Shown: piece by piece, positions 10,399 through 24,609 of the stretch
Position numbering within the stretch: position 1 is the first letter of the stretch
Layout: each line of letters opens with the position of its first letter
NCBI RefSeq assembly: GCF_002775205.1
Contig: NC_036457.1
Coordinates: forward strand, 22,836,720-22,900,719
Length of the DNA: 64,000 nucleotides
Reading direction: 5' to 3'
Source: Xiphophorus maculatus
Lineage: Eukaryota; Chordata; Actinopteri; Cyprinodontiformes; Poeciliidae
Translations under genes and position numbers: made by a program
The notes under the pieces: model-generated
What the model saw: only the letters and a program-made list of their open reading frames with translations
Database searches by the model: none
Told to the model about the DNA's origin: nothing

Positions 10399-13300
10399 AA
10401 AATGTTGGTATGTGCACTAGTCATGACTGGATAATATCCAGTGTTGTATAGTAACATTACAGAAAAGAAACTTCATAGCTACATCTTGACATTGTAGAAG
10501 TAACAGTTTGTGGTCTTCTTTAACTGATTAACTGGTTAAACCCGTATTCAAGTTACCTGGAACCCCTTTTTATAGAGAGCTTACTTTCCAGCATGAATTT
10601 TAACCCAGGCTGACAATCACTTGCTGGGCAAGAAGAAAGGGTTTTTCATAAACTTGGGATATTCTGTCAGTCCAGAAAAGACACAGAAGCCTCCTGGAGG
10701 CACAGGCCCCTAACATCCATATATTCTGTGGTATGAAATGTATTGAGAAAAGTAAAGACCTCTTAATATTTATGGAACAGATTCTAAGACCTTCCCCACT
10801 TGTCCTTCAGATCAAAGTGAAAGTCTTTCACAACAGGAAAGAACAAAAGACAAGATCATTTAAATGGAAGGAGAATAGAGTGGCACAAAAGATAATAGAA
10901 AAGGAGGTGAGCAGAAAGTGAGGAAATCTGTAACCTGGACAGAAGACAGACTACAATAAATAAAATAGCTAAAAATGTATGTACTTGACGTATTCTTCTT
11001 TTTGATAAGAGAGGAGGGAACCAGTATGATCATTTCAGTTTCATATGGTTTGCAAATTATCAAAAGTTCACAACTTACACTGTAAGAGGAAGTGAAGGTC
11101 TAAGGAAGACCAGATGCTAGAGGAACTTGCCATAAAGAAGGAACAAAATTATTTTAGCTGGTCAAACAGCATGAATCATAAAGACAATAAACAGCATCTT
11201 TCTGGGCTGTGAGCTTCGCCCACAAATACTGATCTCAATGATCTGGACTATGACACACCTAGCCAAACTGGGTATCTGAAACACACACCTGTGTGACGTC
11301 CTGACAGAGCAGAAACCTGAAATGGCAGAACAGTTCAGTGTGTCAGACTAGACTTCCAGATAGGACATATTTATACACCTTCTCATTGTCATCTGGGTAT
11401 GATACACACTGCACTGGGTAAAGGAAGGAGAAAGGCACTAGAGGCATCATACTGTTATTCACATCTGCAATACTGATTCTCTAGCTGCACAGCTAGTTTA
11501 TAGCTGGAGCTTAGAAAGACTGAGAAAACTCTGTAGGTGGTCATGACTTCTCTGTAAAATGAGAGATCCTTCTTCAAGGCTTAGTAAAGCAGACAGACAG
11601 TAGTAATTAAGTCTGTTTGATAAACTTTGTACCAACCATTACTGAATATTTTGCACTCAGTTATGAGAAAACTGAAATGTTTACTTCTCATACTAAAAGC
11701 TGTTGTTTGGGAATGATTAGCTGTTTTCTAACGTATCCGTCTTCTACTTATCTGTTGTTTATCCGAATAGCAGGAATCAACTGCATTTACAAAACAGTGC
11801 AAGACTTATTTTTGTGCTTTTAAGGATTCGAGATTTGTGCGTCTCTGGTGATCTCAGGTAGTTGACCTTTCACATGGTGTTGGTAGGTTACTATTAAAAC
11901 TATCAAAGAGTAGTTTGATAGTTTTGTGTGATCCTACATCTGTCAGTTACATGACCAATAACATTCATTTTATTTTAACCTGTGTCTTTATCATGTCTGA
12001 TAACATTAATCACCTAGATATGATGGAAAATAAAGATCTTCACTGGATGACAACATTTTGTAATTAACAGTCAGTAATGGTGACATCATTATTGGATGAC
12101 AAACTGCCAAGTGTGATGTAAGGAAAGGTTCATGCAAAAAGTCATTTTCATGAGTGTCTGCAGAAAAACGAGTCCTTCCTTTAAACGACAAATCAATGGA
12201 TAGACATGCTGGTCATTGTTAAGGTGTTTAACTGCAGTTGTCGAACCACTGAACAAAGGTTTGGTAGCTTGTGGCCTGTGGGAAAACACCTGATAAAAGG
12301 GATGAGATTATTATTTGAATAAAATCAGATGCTGCAAAAGGCCCTGAGAGAAAGCTGTGGGGAAACATTGACCGCAGGTGGAGGATCTCAATTGATGTAT
12401 GAATTTTAATATTTTGTAGTGGAGTTTTTAGAATTGTGTCTCTTTCTCCCAAAATGATTTGATTGGCCACAACACTGACAGTTAACAGTACTGTACAGAT
12501 AAACAGACAGACTCTAATTTTTAGAATTTCTCAATAAGTTAGCAAATTCATTGGAGGTCCTGGTACAGTGGAGTTCAAACAGCACAAAGGAGAGCTTGTT
12601 TACATGTCAACAATGGCAAACAAGTAACGAGCATATTATTATGACCAGACTTCAACATGTGAATTTCAGTTAAGTAATTACAAACATGTAAATTCATGTA
12701 TTTTGCTTGCTTTTGACCCTGTGCTATGATATAATATGACATTGAGTGTGATGATATAACATCACTTCCCAATAACCCTCATTATAGAAGATCTTTATCA
12801 AATAATGCTGCTAGAACCTTTAAAAAAATCTGTTCCATGTTTAATTTCCTCTGAATCTCAGAGAAACAGACGGAGGGAGCAATTTAATCTCTAGTCCTTC
12901 TGAAATTGAAGTTCTTGTTCATTGTGTTACTTCCTCATTAGACAATATGGCCGCTTTAACAAAGAATGTAATTATCCATGGGAGGTTGGCTCCTAATTCA
13001 GATCTGTGTGCTTTGAAACAGAACGATAGGAAGTTTGAGAGACACTGTCACTTAAAAAAAGAAATAATTTTGGCACAACTTCAGGTTCTCTTTCCTCTTA
13101 CTTCTCTGACTGAAGTTATTTCTCTTAATTAAGTTTGCAAACATGCCACAAAACAGTCATGACAAGTTAACAGATTTATGTTGTGCATTCATAGTTGTGC
13201 ATGTCTTTGGTGCTGTTTGGAAACACTGGGAAATGGAAGAGACTCTGCTGCAAAAGATGCAGCCACACTCCCCCCACCCTGCTTCCCATCTTGAACTTAC

Positions 13301-14595
13301 TCTCGTACCACACTCAACCCTCCTGCTGATTTGTGTTCCTTACAGTCTTTTGTTTCCACAGGTGAGAAGTGTGTGTGTCAGATTGCAGGCTCAGGCCTCT
13401 CCCACGGTGTGGAGAGGCCCTGATGACACAACGTGTTTGTTTAATCATTTCTTTCCATATTTTATGAAATTAACACACATTGGCAGTTTTGCAGAAAATA
13501 CTGTAAATCATGCATGGTTTGTGCCACACACAATGTGGTAAGAAGGCTTGTAAAGAACCAGGCCACTCTCCTGCTCTGCTGTTTGTGACAATGCAATGTT
13601 ACACTACTGTCCAATGTCTCCACTGTTCTTTATGAAGTTTAGCAGGTGTTCAGCTCTCATCAAGAGGAGGATAAGAGGAATCAGTTGCCAGTCATTCGGA
13701 CCCTGAGTGTTAAACCTCTTGATCACTTCCCTCCTTGTGTACTCTTTAAACATTACCACGGTTGACATCCTGGAACAGATTCTTTGCAACTCACCAGCGT
13801 CAAACCAACACCTTCAAACTCTCTGTGAAGACTCTGGGTTCCTTCTACATTACAAGGCCAGCCGTGGGTCCTCCTCCACCTTCAGCCTCCACCCAACCTA
13901 TCTGCCCTCCAACACAGCTTCACTTTCTCCACTCCAATGTCTTTGTTCCCACTCGTCTCTCCTCAGCAGATCTTTGTAGCTAAGATCCATATTCTTCTTC
14001 ATCTCTAAATCAGTCAGTATGAGTCTCACCTGTTCTTGCTCATCTTCCAGTGTTACCGATTTCCCGTGCCTCCTGCACCACCCCAGACCAATCATTCATT
14101 TCTTTACATCATTGTAAATAAGCATCTTAACACTCTCGGGTCTCCTGAGAGTGTCTGTATGTGACCCAGGCAGCTACCTAAAACCATGACACAGCTGTAA
14201 TGCTTTTATTTCTCGTAAAGTGTTATGGACAACCCAAATTCATTAGATTCACTCATGTACATCTGTGCAATCAATAGTTGCCTTATATAGTGGATTCCTC
14301 CATCTTTGTTTTCTCAGTTATATGGGAAAATGGAATGTGGCAAAATAGTTCATTGTCAAGTGCATTGTTATGATTAAAGTAAAGAGATTTAGAGAAGATC
14401 GGTCACACACTGGTAGCATGAGCTGGTTATACCAATGTTCCACTAGTTGTATTTCCAAATAAAAATTTCAGAATAACATGCGTATTCTTAACATTACCAA
14501 CCTTTACCAATACTTTGTTTTGTGGTGCAACTGCACAAACATGACAGTTATAAGCTACTCTTCTCTAAGACATACATACAGTTTTAAGGTTTTCT
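10399..14595. other. Gene-free stretch, one unassigned richer segment
   Basis: Nothing with family resemblance was found. The segment at about 13,600-14,100 is less AT-rich and has parallel open frames on both strands (minus 13,898-14,095; plus 13,707-13,979). It may be an old retroelement piece, but I cannot place it. A small perfect hairpin lies at 11,896-11,925. Confidence 0.4.
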
Positions 14596-14757
14596 CCAGC
14601 TCTAGAGGACTTTATTTATCAGAGGTCAGACAGGAAAGTGGGTTATGAAAGAGGAGAACGATGTGGTAAAGGTGAGGACTGTCCAGGACTGGAACCTGTA
14701 ACAGCCAGGTCTCTGCATAGAGATTGCTCCCTCTACCCCTGCGCCACTGCTGCACCC
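14596..14757 (-). repeat. tRNA-derived SINE, decayed
   Basis: On the minus strand it reads gtgcagcagtggcgcagggg (A-box region), then ttacaggttccagtcctgg (B-box region), then a tail with accacatcgttctcctcttt. It shares this layout with the copy at 7.4 kb. No clear target duplication remains. Confidence 0.7.
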
Positions 14758-15469
14758 AAATACACAAATTTTATTAGGATCTTATAAAACAATCTGTCAA
14801 AACATTTTGCTGTACAGAGTAAGCAATTCACAATACTATATACTATATTGTATGGATTGCAGCTTATTTTCAACACTGCAAACCCATCATTTCATCGAAT
14901 GTTGCCTGTTGGCACTTCTGTGCCATCAGGCACAAAATTGAGGTCATTACCTCAATTTTTAAAACAAAAAAGAATTCTTGTTGAACTCACTAACAGGAGA
15001 AATCTGGATTTGATTGACTCTCCCTTCTATTTGTTTGACTTGCCCACATCTGATCAAACAGCCAACAAAGATCAGAGATTGTTTATTGAAAGACAGCCAT
15101 CTGTGCTCTGCAAAAGCTGTTACCTCCCTCTTTCCCACTTATAGTGGAGCCACTGATATGACAACAATAACATAAGGGTGGATCCTTTTACTCTGAATGG
15201 AATAACAGTGCAGTTTCCACTGAGCACTGACTCCATGCTGTTTGATCCCACAAAAGCAGCTGTTGCTTAAATATAATGGACACTAAGAAGAGTCTTGTTC
15301 AGTCAATCAGTGCAAAGCTTGCATGTGTATCATGACAGGATTGATATGAATAACTGATCCTGTTTAAAAGCTTCAGAATAGTTGCTGCTGCACACATACA
15401 ATGTTAACTAAATGACTAATCAGTGCCAGTTACCACAATAAGCTTATGACAACACTACTATTGCTGTCA
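14758..15469. other. AT-rich DNA, nothing recognised
   Basis: A 98-codon frame at 14,848-15,144 has no family resemblance and no splice context. Confidence 0.4.
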
Positions 15470-16178
15470 GCTATTCTCTATAAATACATGAACTCTGTCA
15501 CATTTACTTGAGTAACTTTCTAGAAGAAAATACTTTTAGGAATAGTTTTACTGCACTGTAGTTTTTACTTTTAATTTACTATTACCAACTAAAGATACTC
15601 TGAGTACAACTTCTGGATACTCTATCCAATTCAATCAACTTCAATGAAAAACGAACAAACATATTTTAACCCAAAATGTGTGAGACACAGACACACACCC
15701 ACAGTCCTGCTGTTTCTGCTCAAGCTTTATGTTTACGGTGTTATTTTCTGTCTGCTGAACCTGCCTGGTCATTTGGAGATCAATGAGACACACTAAGCAC
15801 TACATATTACCACTGGAAGTACATCACCCTGTTTTAATACACACATTACTTACTATATTACTTTATGTAAAGTTAATGTTGCCACTGGAACTAGTACTTT
15901 CAAAGGTTTTTCTGTCTAAATGTTATTTTGTTTATTGGCAGGATTTTTTTATTTTTATTTTAGTCCTTAAAATGCTGGAATTTGCACATAACTTTAGATT
16001 TTACTTGTTTAACATAATTCAAAAATAAATCTGATTGTATGATCAGTTACTCAGTTCTTCAGTAGCCTTTTTACCTAATACTTTTTCACTCTTACTTAAG
16101 TGAAAAAGCTTACTTCAGTAAAAATGTTGATGTAGTGCTACTCTTGAGTACAACGTTTGGCTACTCTACCTACTTCTG
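15470..16178. mobile_element. Decayed hAT-type repeat of the ACTTGAGTA family
   Basis: The left part holds tttacttgagtaactttcta and the right end is ctcttgagtacaacgtttgg followed by ctactctacctacttctg. These match the ends of the intact 418-bp copy at 32,823-33,240. The left terminus is degraded and no target duplication is evident. Confidence 0.5.
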
Positions 16179-16627
16179 TCTATGTTCCATAGACAGAGGT
16201 CTATGGAACCTCTGTCTATGGTTCCATAGACCTCTATGGAACCTTAGAGGTCCATATAGAGAATTTTAGCATTTAATTTTTAATGCTAAAAAATTAAATA
16301 ATTTTTTTTTGCATTATTTAATGCTAAAAAATAAACCCAGTCATCTTTCTTTTTTTTCAGATTTCCTCATTGTTGCTTTCACATATTTAAAATACTGTCA
16401 ATAAAAAGAGCAAAGTCAGTGAGGAGACGTTAGGCCAGAGGCAGCAGCAGGTCTTGTCGGGTAAAGAGAGATTATAACTTGCAGAGAAAATTATATATCT
16501 TGCAGGAGAAACCACACAATTATCAGGACGATGTTTGACAGATACTTCAGAATCACTCTCATTCACTCACATAGGCAGCATTCCCAGGTGTCTAACGGCA
16601 CTTTCCTGCTTTGCAGTGGTTCAGTGG

Positions 16628-16715
16628 ACCAAAATTAAAATCAAATAAAATTTTATTTGTATAGCACATTTCAGCAATAAGGCATTTCAAAGTGCTTTAC
16701 ATCATATCAAACACA
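16628..16715 (-). mobile_element. LINE 3' end fragment (antisense)
   Basis: The plus strand reads ttttatttgtatagcacatt then agcaataaggcatttcaaag, the complement of the common fish L2-type LINE 3' end (compare 24.65 kb and 27.03 kb). Only the 3' end is present, as usual for 5'-truncated insertions. Confidence 0.6.
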
Positions 16716-18502
16716 GAAACACAAAGTCATCAAGTGGGGGGTTCTTGCTTTTTTCATCCATAAAGGGTTTACCGGATACACTCCTACTGTTATATGGAAC
16801 AAAATCCCTATTGGTATTTTTATTCCACTCACGCTCACAATCACGCAGTTTAAAACGATGTAAACAGCCTTTCAATGGGCTTCCAGCACGAGGCTCCATA
16901 CACCTCTTTCACGGAATTTCGAGCAGGGACTCCGTCGTCCCTCACAGATTTTTGTGCAATTCTATGGTACCTGTTAGTGTCTAGAATTTACAGGGTTTCT
17001 GTTATGCTCAATGACCCTCAGTCATTCGTCGTTTTTCTTCCGGCACGAAGAAAAACTAGAGGGACCAGGTCCCCTCTAGCCATTGATTACTTTCAAACTA
17101 ACCAGCAAATCATAAAAGCTATCAAATAAGCTGTATTTATATATCAATCACTTTTCCACTAACGGATCTTCCATTGGTTCTGTTCAAGCGTATAGGATAC
17201 AGATGGCAGGATGCCATCTGAGGATACAGTATATTAAAGGAAAACAGCAGCTCCCACCCTTTAAAGATGAAAAAACGCATGGGAACTGGTTTCTTCACTT
17301 GATGGGTTTTTTCATTAGAAATGTATTCCTAGTAAGATACATGTGTGGGTGCTCAAGCGTATAAAAGTCACTAATTGAGTGAGTGATTTGCTCCAGAGAA
17401 GTAGAGTGACTCAACATCACAGTTTTCTCCTGCTCTTTCACAGGAGGGAAGCTGACGTTGGCCGCACCCTTCTCTTTCTGGGTTTTTTTTTTTTTTTTCC
17501 AATGTGGAGCTTTCCTAAATCTTCCCACAAAGACACTGTGGGCAAATAACCAGAGGAAGAATGTTTGACCTTCTCATCCTTCCTGCCGCTGCTCAGCTGC
17601 TTCCCAGAATTGTTTGTTGCCATATAGGAGATGAGTAACTGGGCTTATCTGGATGTGCCGATCTCTAGGGAAGAAACTTTGTTGACCACAAGGTTGACTG
17701 TACATGTTACATTACAGATGTGTAATAATTTAAGTTGTTGTAGTGATTACTTATGCAACCATTTACAAATTGTACACACTGGACCCTTCACTTCTACAAC
17801 CAGCCAGTTTTCTAGATTGAATACAAGTTAAAAGGAATCAATCAGTAACATCTGATAAAAACAAACATTTTTATTGCAGAACATCAAAAATATAAACATT
17901 CGCTAATTAAAAGTCAGCCTTTTTTTGTTGTAAGTTAATTACTTGTTTTATGATTTGGTTTTTTAATGCAGCTCTGTGGGAACTCGTCATGCGTAAACTT
18001 TTTGTTTAAGTATATTTATTGGTCTTGTTTACTTCTGTTTTCTTCTTGGGAAGTCGTAATGGTTCTGGCTTCAAAAGAGTCCAATCCCCCAAAAATGATC
18101 GCACTCTTTCAGGACGGTGCCAAACTTTACTCACCAGACTTCTGACATAGAATTTGTTTTTCTAGTGATTTTAAAAATATGTAATCCATAAAAACAAGGA
18201 CAAAACAATCTTGTTCAGACATGTTAATTTAGAACAACTGAGTATAATTTGTGATTGTTAAAAGCCACTGTTTAAATGATTTCCTGAAAATGCCCAGGGA
18301 TGTGATACAGGAACACGAGGTTCATGTGTGCTGGAGGGGAGTGGGGGGAGTGTGTGTGAATGCGTGCATGCCTTTTTACAACTGTTTTATGTGCTGAGGA
18401 AGATGCAGTGACTAGTCTAATTATATAAAAATATGTACATATATATTTGTCTCTCTCTTCAGTGTTCTCCATATTTTGAAGAGAGTCTAACATTCAGGGA
18501 TT
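16716..18502. other. Gene-free stretch, nothing assigned
   Basis: It contains a near-perfect small palindrome at about 17,055-17,080 (ctagagggacc / ggtcccctctag), a T-rich run at 17,482-17,499 and no exon I can support. Confidence 0.4.
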
Positions 18503-18640
18503 AATAATAATAACTTTGTTTGCATAGCTCTTTACAATAACCACTAGGTTAACCAAAGTGTTTTACTATGGGTGAAATAAGATAATACATGTAAAACACA
18601 AGGAATGAAACAGAATAGGACACAAGAGACAGTTGAGCAA
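18503..18640 (-). mobile_element. LINE 3' end fragment (antisense)
   Basis: The plus strand has aataataataactttgtttg, catagctctttacaat and aaagtgttttactatgg, which resembles the complement of a fish LINE 3' untranslated end. The coding part is missing. Confidence 0.4.
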
Positions 18641-21600
18641 AGTAAAAATATAATAAAAAATGTCACACTATTGAGTATTAAAAACCACGTTGAACATATA
18701 TCTTCACTTCTAGAAGCCATGATCTGTTTTTAGCCAGGAGTTTGTTTGAGAGTCCAGGAGCTGGCACAGAGGCGTGGTCACTCTATCGCCTCTATCTAGA
18801 CCTCTCTTTCAACATTTGTGGTTCGAGGCCCTTAATTCTCGGCCGAGCACACAAATTGTTAAAATATCACAAATAATAGGCTGGTAAGCCTCAGTCCTGT
18901 ACACTTCCAACCCCTGTATCTGTACCATTAAGTTTCACCATCCTTAAAAGTTGTGTTTGTGTTTTTTGTTTTAAAAAACTAGAAATTGGACATTTGAATT
19001 GTGATTAATAGTGAAGCAAACCTGTGCACCAATGACGCTGATACTTATTTCCTCGGGTTGAATTCCCAAAATAGTGTTGGCATCTTTTGTTTTCCCTAAT
19101 TACAGTAGGAATATGGAGCATCAAATAAATGTCATACTCTTGTGCTGCCACATTACTGTGGGATTAATCTTGTGTGCATAGTAATAGACCAGCTGGGCGT
19201 GTTTTGTTTCTGACTCAGGGCTTGAGCTGGCCCTTGAGTCTAAAAGATTGCCCCCAGGCCTTCACTAATAGGTGCTAATTACATTTTGCCTCCATTGGTC
19301 AGTGACCACAAGGAATGTGGCTGTTTCTGGACCAAGGCTTTAGAGCACAGGGCGATCAGCACATTCTTTTTAACACTGTCAAAACACCTCCTGTTGCACA
19401 AAGGTGTGACAAAAACAAAAGGGTGGGAAATCAGCTTCAGAGCAGCACTGTCTAATCTGTATAAGTACAGGTGAATCCTAAAATAAGTTAAATAAGTCAT
19501 TATGAAAACAGATTTCCAAAAATTGTATGAAATACAGTTTTTAGTCACGCTTGTTCTCTGTATCAGGTTTTAATATGAGAAGAAAAAGAATATTGTCATA
19601 AAACATTGTGATGGTTAAAAGTGAATCTGTAAAAGGTTTTTGTCAGTCAGGCCGTGCATCCACATGGATTCTGCGTCTTCAGTGATTAGAAATTATCACT
19701 TCCTACTACAACATTGTCTGTGCTGCTCCATGTGTACAGGGCCTAAGAACTGCTTCCTGCATTTCTGCGTTTTTAACTGCTATATCATTTTTGAATGTCA
19801 AGGGCAGCACACAATGCTGGTTTTGCTATGGGATATTTCTAATTTGGGAATAATGTTGGCATATGTAGCTTGTAGCTCTGCTAACACTACAAGCTGTAGC
19901 TACAAGCTGTAGCATTAGCAACACCAAATGACTAATTCTTACCAAAATGCCTAGCAACCCCAGTGTCCTGTACTCCAACACTACATTCAGCCAATCAGTC
20001 ATTGGCTGAATGGCCATTCAGTAATGGCAATTTACATGCACCAGGCTTCATTCATAATAGAAGCACTGACATAGACAGAGTTGTAAAATGTTGTTACTGA
20101 ACATAAAAACAAACTACGGCAGTGGTGTGTTTATTCTGTCTTCTGAATGCCCAGAATGGACCCGACCCACACTGAGATCTAATGACAGTAAGACTTTACT
20201 GACTTCCTTGGGTTTGCTTTCCTGACACAGCAGCTGCAGAAGACGTACATTTGTTAGGATGACATAAAGGACACATACACAGTCATTTCAGTTTGCCACA
20301 GTCAGAGTACAAACAGGGTCGGCGTTTACATGCAGGCCTTTCAGATTAGAAACAGACATGAACCACCTCTCTCATTTGGATTAAAATATCATTTCAATTG
20401 AGCTAAATCCGATCAAAATATCGTTATTGGGGTTTTTACCTGATGCATGTCATTTTGATCACTTGCTGAACACTTATCCAACAACAGTTTGTGCTGTAAT
20501 GGGGGTTTTTTCAACGTGGACTAACTATTTGTGTAACACAAATTGACAAAAATGTTTGACTTAGCTATTCATAATTGTGATTAATAATAAAATGATCTGT
20601 TCAGTGAATACAAGCTTAATTTGGCACTATTACAGAACAATAGGCAGAGTTGTTTTTCCTAAAACCAACTAACCAGACATTATATTCAAACAGTCATTGC
20701 GCTCACTACGGATGTCACAAAAGATACATACGACCAAACATTGTTCTTTGTCCCTTTGTTAGCTCTAAAGGCTGGTTACATGCCCTACTTTATGATCCAT
20801 TGTTCTCTTAAGACACACACACACCTCGCTCTCACATTGGGGTCATGCTGATCAGAGCCATCTTTGGCTCCAGAGCCACAGGTGGCTTTGCTCCCTCAGG
20901 TTGCAGATCTCTGATCTAGCTAGAGTCCAGGACGAAATCTACTAGAACATATCTGGGGTCATGTGGAGACGCCAGAGAACAAGAGACGTCCTCACAGTCA
21001 GACAGATGTGTTAAATATTAGTGCAATACAGAGGGCAAATATCAATACTGAGAGACTGCAACTAAAGACTGAAATTAAATCAAAAGGTGATTCAAGAAGT
21101 GTTAGTTTATGCAGCCAGATTATAGCAGCTTTTTGTTCATCATATCTTCTTGTTTCTTGTGGTCGTCAAGTCAAAAAATCTGAAATTTTGCAGGGGTGTG
21201 TACAATTTTGAGAGTAGCAACTCAATTCAGCACAAAGGCACTTGTAGTTCTTTTTATTTAAATAACTTGACGTTTTTTTCCCCAAAAGCAGTAGAATAGG
21301 GAACTTCCTGACTGTATCTGGGAAGTTAACACAGGTCTTTCTTTTTTGCACATAATGTGAAAACACATCTTCTCCTCCAAAGATTGTGCAATAACCAACA
21401 ACAAAAGCACTGTGGGACTTTTGTTTTGGAGGGGCCAGGGAAAACGTGAAAAGCACATTGAAAAGCCTAGCCTCCATACTAGCCATTCTAAGACCCACTT
21501 TAATGAACGTGTGCCAAACCTTCAATGAAAAGCTCATTTTCTTCTTTCTCTAAATTCAAACATGCTCTCAAACTACTTCTGACTCTTCTCTGGTGCACTT

Positions 21601-21739
21601 TTCCATTCTATATTTATGTCTTCCCTATAGTTTACTGAAGAGTGCAAAATATGCAAGTTAAGCTCAAAGCAGCATTGCACATGTACTAAATTAAGGTGTC
21701 TGGTGAAAATTGCCACATTTCTTCACTTAGACTAAAATA
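18641..21739. other. Gene-free stretch, nothing assigned
   Basis: No exon was recognised. Around 18,740-18,840 a ggttcgaggccc motif might be a worn SINE B box, which is too weak to call. A short hairpin-forming duplication lies at 19,875-19,920. Confidence 0.4.
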
Positions 21740-21973
21740 CACTGCTCAAAAAAATAAAGGGAACACTCAAATAACACATCCTAGATCTGAATGAAAGAAA
21801 TATTCTCAATGAAAATACTTTGTTCTGTACAAAGTTCCATTTGCACAACAGCAGGTGAAATTGATTGTCAATCAGTGTTGCTTCCTAAGTGGACAGTTTG
21901 ATTTCACAGAAGTTTGATTTACTTGGAGTTATATTGTGTTGTTTAAGTGTTCCCTTTATTTTTTTGAGCAGTA
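21740..21973. mobile_element. Tc1/mariner-type MITE
   Basis: The 234-bp element is flanked by TA on both sides (21,738-21,739 and 21,974-21,975). Its ends are CACTGCTCAAAAAAATAAAG with ggaacact, and their inverse (agtgttccctttattttttt, gagcagta). TA target sites and these ends fit Tc1/mariner. It is too short to encode a transposase. The terminal repeats are nearly identical, so it is not very old. Confidence 0.85.
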
Positions 21974-21975
21974 TA

Positions 21976-24609
21976 TTATGATTCCCAAAATCAGGTCATG
22001 AAAATACTTTAAGATGATGATGTGCTTTTATTAGCTCTCTGCTGTTAATAAATTTGATGGAATTGAAAAATTATTACTTCAGTGACATTTTCAAAAAACT
22101 GTTAGGTCCAAGACTTTCCATAAAAACTTAATAACTGTCATTATATTAAAACAAATCAGTACTTTTTACCTAACTGTACTTCATCACTTTGTGTAATTTT
22201 TTGGGTAAAATAAAGCTAAATTGCAGGAACCTAGTTCATTGGAAATATTGCTTTAAAAACTAATCAATACTCATGGCTGGGCTAAGAGTATAGATAAATT
22301 AAAAGAAAAATTACCTTGAATGGATAATAATAAGTATTGCTATGCTTAACTGCATATACTTGGAGCATAAAATACAAGTATTTCTTATTTTAAGTTTTCT
22401 TTGTTTAGTAGCATGTGCTGCTTGATGCAATATTTTGATTTGCTGGGTGTGATAGGTTGTCTGGATGAAAAACAGCTGTGTGTGACTGTCTGGTACACTT
22501 TATAAAGCTGCAAAACCGACACAGATATTAAGTGTTTCAGTTATCAGCGCACACACTGCATATTATTCTTAATTTACAAAGTTCCGCACTGAGAACATCA
22601 CCGTTCAGCATAACCATATCAGTTTGCAACACACTCAATCCTATTTACTTCGAAGTACACCAGAAAAAATCAAACCACGTTGAACAGCCTGGTTGCTGAA
22701 TAATCCTACACAAATAAGTTTAAGTTGACTAACATCTGAAAAAATACATATGAATGACAAAAAAGTCTCTAAAACCACCAGAATATACTACTTGTTAAAA
22801 TACATATAGATGCACTAAAATGCTTCATAAAAATATTGTACCTGAATATAATATTCAAATCAACACAAACTTAAATCATATATAGACCTTCAAAATAAAC
22901 CATCTGAGCATAATATCACATGCTGTGTTCTGGCCAACTGCCCAACCCTCCAACTCAACACAGTCATATAACAGTACGTCTCTGAAAAGCAGAAGTAGAG
23001 CCTCCTGCACAACCAACAAGCACGCAGCAAATGGTTTCCAATTAACAAGAAGACACTTGATCTTTTCCAGCAACCATTGAACCAGTGATTCTTGAGAAGT
23101 GGGACAAAATATGTTTACCAAAATTAAGCATTTAGTTCACAAAATTTCATCAAAGTTTTCTAAATTGTCAGTTATGGTGTTGACACATAACTGACAAACT
23201 GAAGAATAACATATGCTAATCATATGTTAGCTTTCCTCTTAGGAAAGGAAGAGGTCATGGGGTCCTCAGAAGTTCTGATGCCCCCCAATAATGCCTGATT
23301 TTTTTTTTACATTCTTTTTATGTCTGACGGTGTTGACAAAAACTTGGGACAAATTTCAATTGAGTTGGAAAATATATAAAAATTATTTTGAATTCAATTT
23401 ATTGATACTTTCATAATTATTTATTTGAATACTTATACTTAATTCTCATAATATATCATCTTAGTATTCCTTTATTGTTTTAAACTATTATAATGTATTG
23501 AGTTCTGCTCCAGGACAGGGGATTTTAAAGACACCATCCACCTACTACAATGTTTAAAATAAAAAATATTCAGCAAATACCAGGAAAACATACATCGTTG
23601 TGCTCACATGGCCCAGGTTAGTTTAGTCAGATATTTGAAAAAATTATATTTTGTGTTTATTTTATTAAAATTTTGTGCTTTATCCATAGGGCCTGTTTTG
23701 ACCTTCTTCTCAAGAGTCACTGGAACATTTGGTCAGCTGTGAAACCAACAGGTTGTGGTTTTTGCTCATTTGGACTTTACTTTCTTTCCAAAAAAATGAT
23801 TATCTCCCAGTTCTCCACAACATAGCAAAAACTCAAAGTAGTTAGCAGTGGTGTACTGTTATACGCAGGTATGCGCTGTAAACCACTTTAAATTCTTTGG
23901 GATTTGTGTGGTCACCAGTTTGGCTTTTATTGGGCTTGTTTTCATAGAGCTGGTTGCTTGTTTTTCACAAGATCTGGCAACACTGGGAGGAACCTATAAG
24001 ATGAGTTTATTCACATTTTCAGGCTAAGTCAACAGATTTCTCAGAATGCCCAACAGATATAAAGTATTTCTGTTTTGTGTTCTGTTTTTTGTGTGGTTTT
24101 TAGTGTTAGGTTTCAGCTTTTGGTTATTAACATCTTTCTGGTGGTCTATTCAGTTACTACTGCTTTCTTAGTGTTAGCTATTCACCTTTCCCTAGTACCC
24201 AACTGTTATGCATTCCTCTGATTAGTCTCATCTGGTCTCCATTTAGGTGATCCCACCTTCATAGCTCTTTTGCTTTCATAGTTCACTGATGAATCCTTCA
24301 TTGTGCTCTTCTTACTGTCCTGTCATCCTCATGCCAGTAAATTACAAATTGATTTCTAATTTTTTATGACTACTATTCTCACTCCAACATCCTGGCTACA
24401 TTTGGGTCCACCACAAGTACAAGATAAAAAACAGTGATCAGGAAAGATCATTTCTAAACAGTGCTAAAACAGTAATCAGGAAAGTTGTATGCAATAGCAG
24501 GGGATGATTTACTGTTATACTTGTCTCCTGAAATCCCAATTGTTTTACATATTTCCAAGAGCAATGTAAGAAATGGTGTATTATTCTTTGGATGTTTGTT
24601 GTTTGAGAT
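21976..24609. other. Gene-free stretch, one weak LTR-like segment
   Basis: No exon was recognised. At 24,050-24,430 a T-rich segment ending in cctggctacatttgggtcc resembles fish LTR-retrotransposon ends, like 7.8-8.15 kb, but has no partner LTR. A short inverted duplication lies at 23,165-23,215. Confidence 0.35.
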
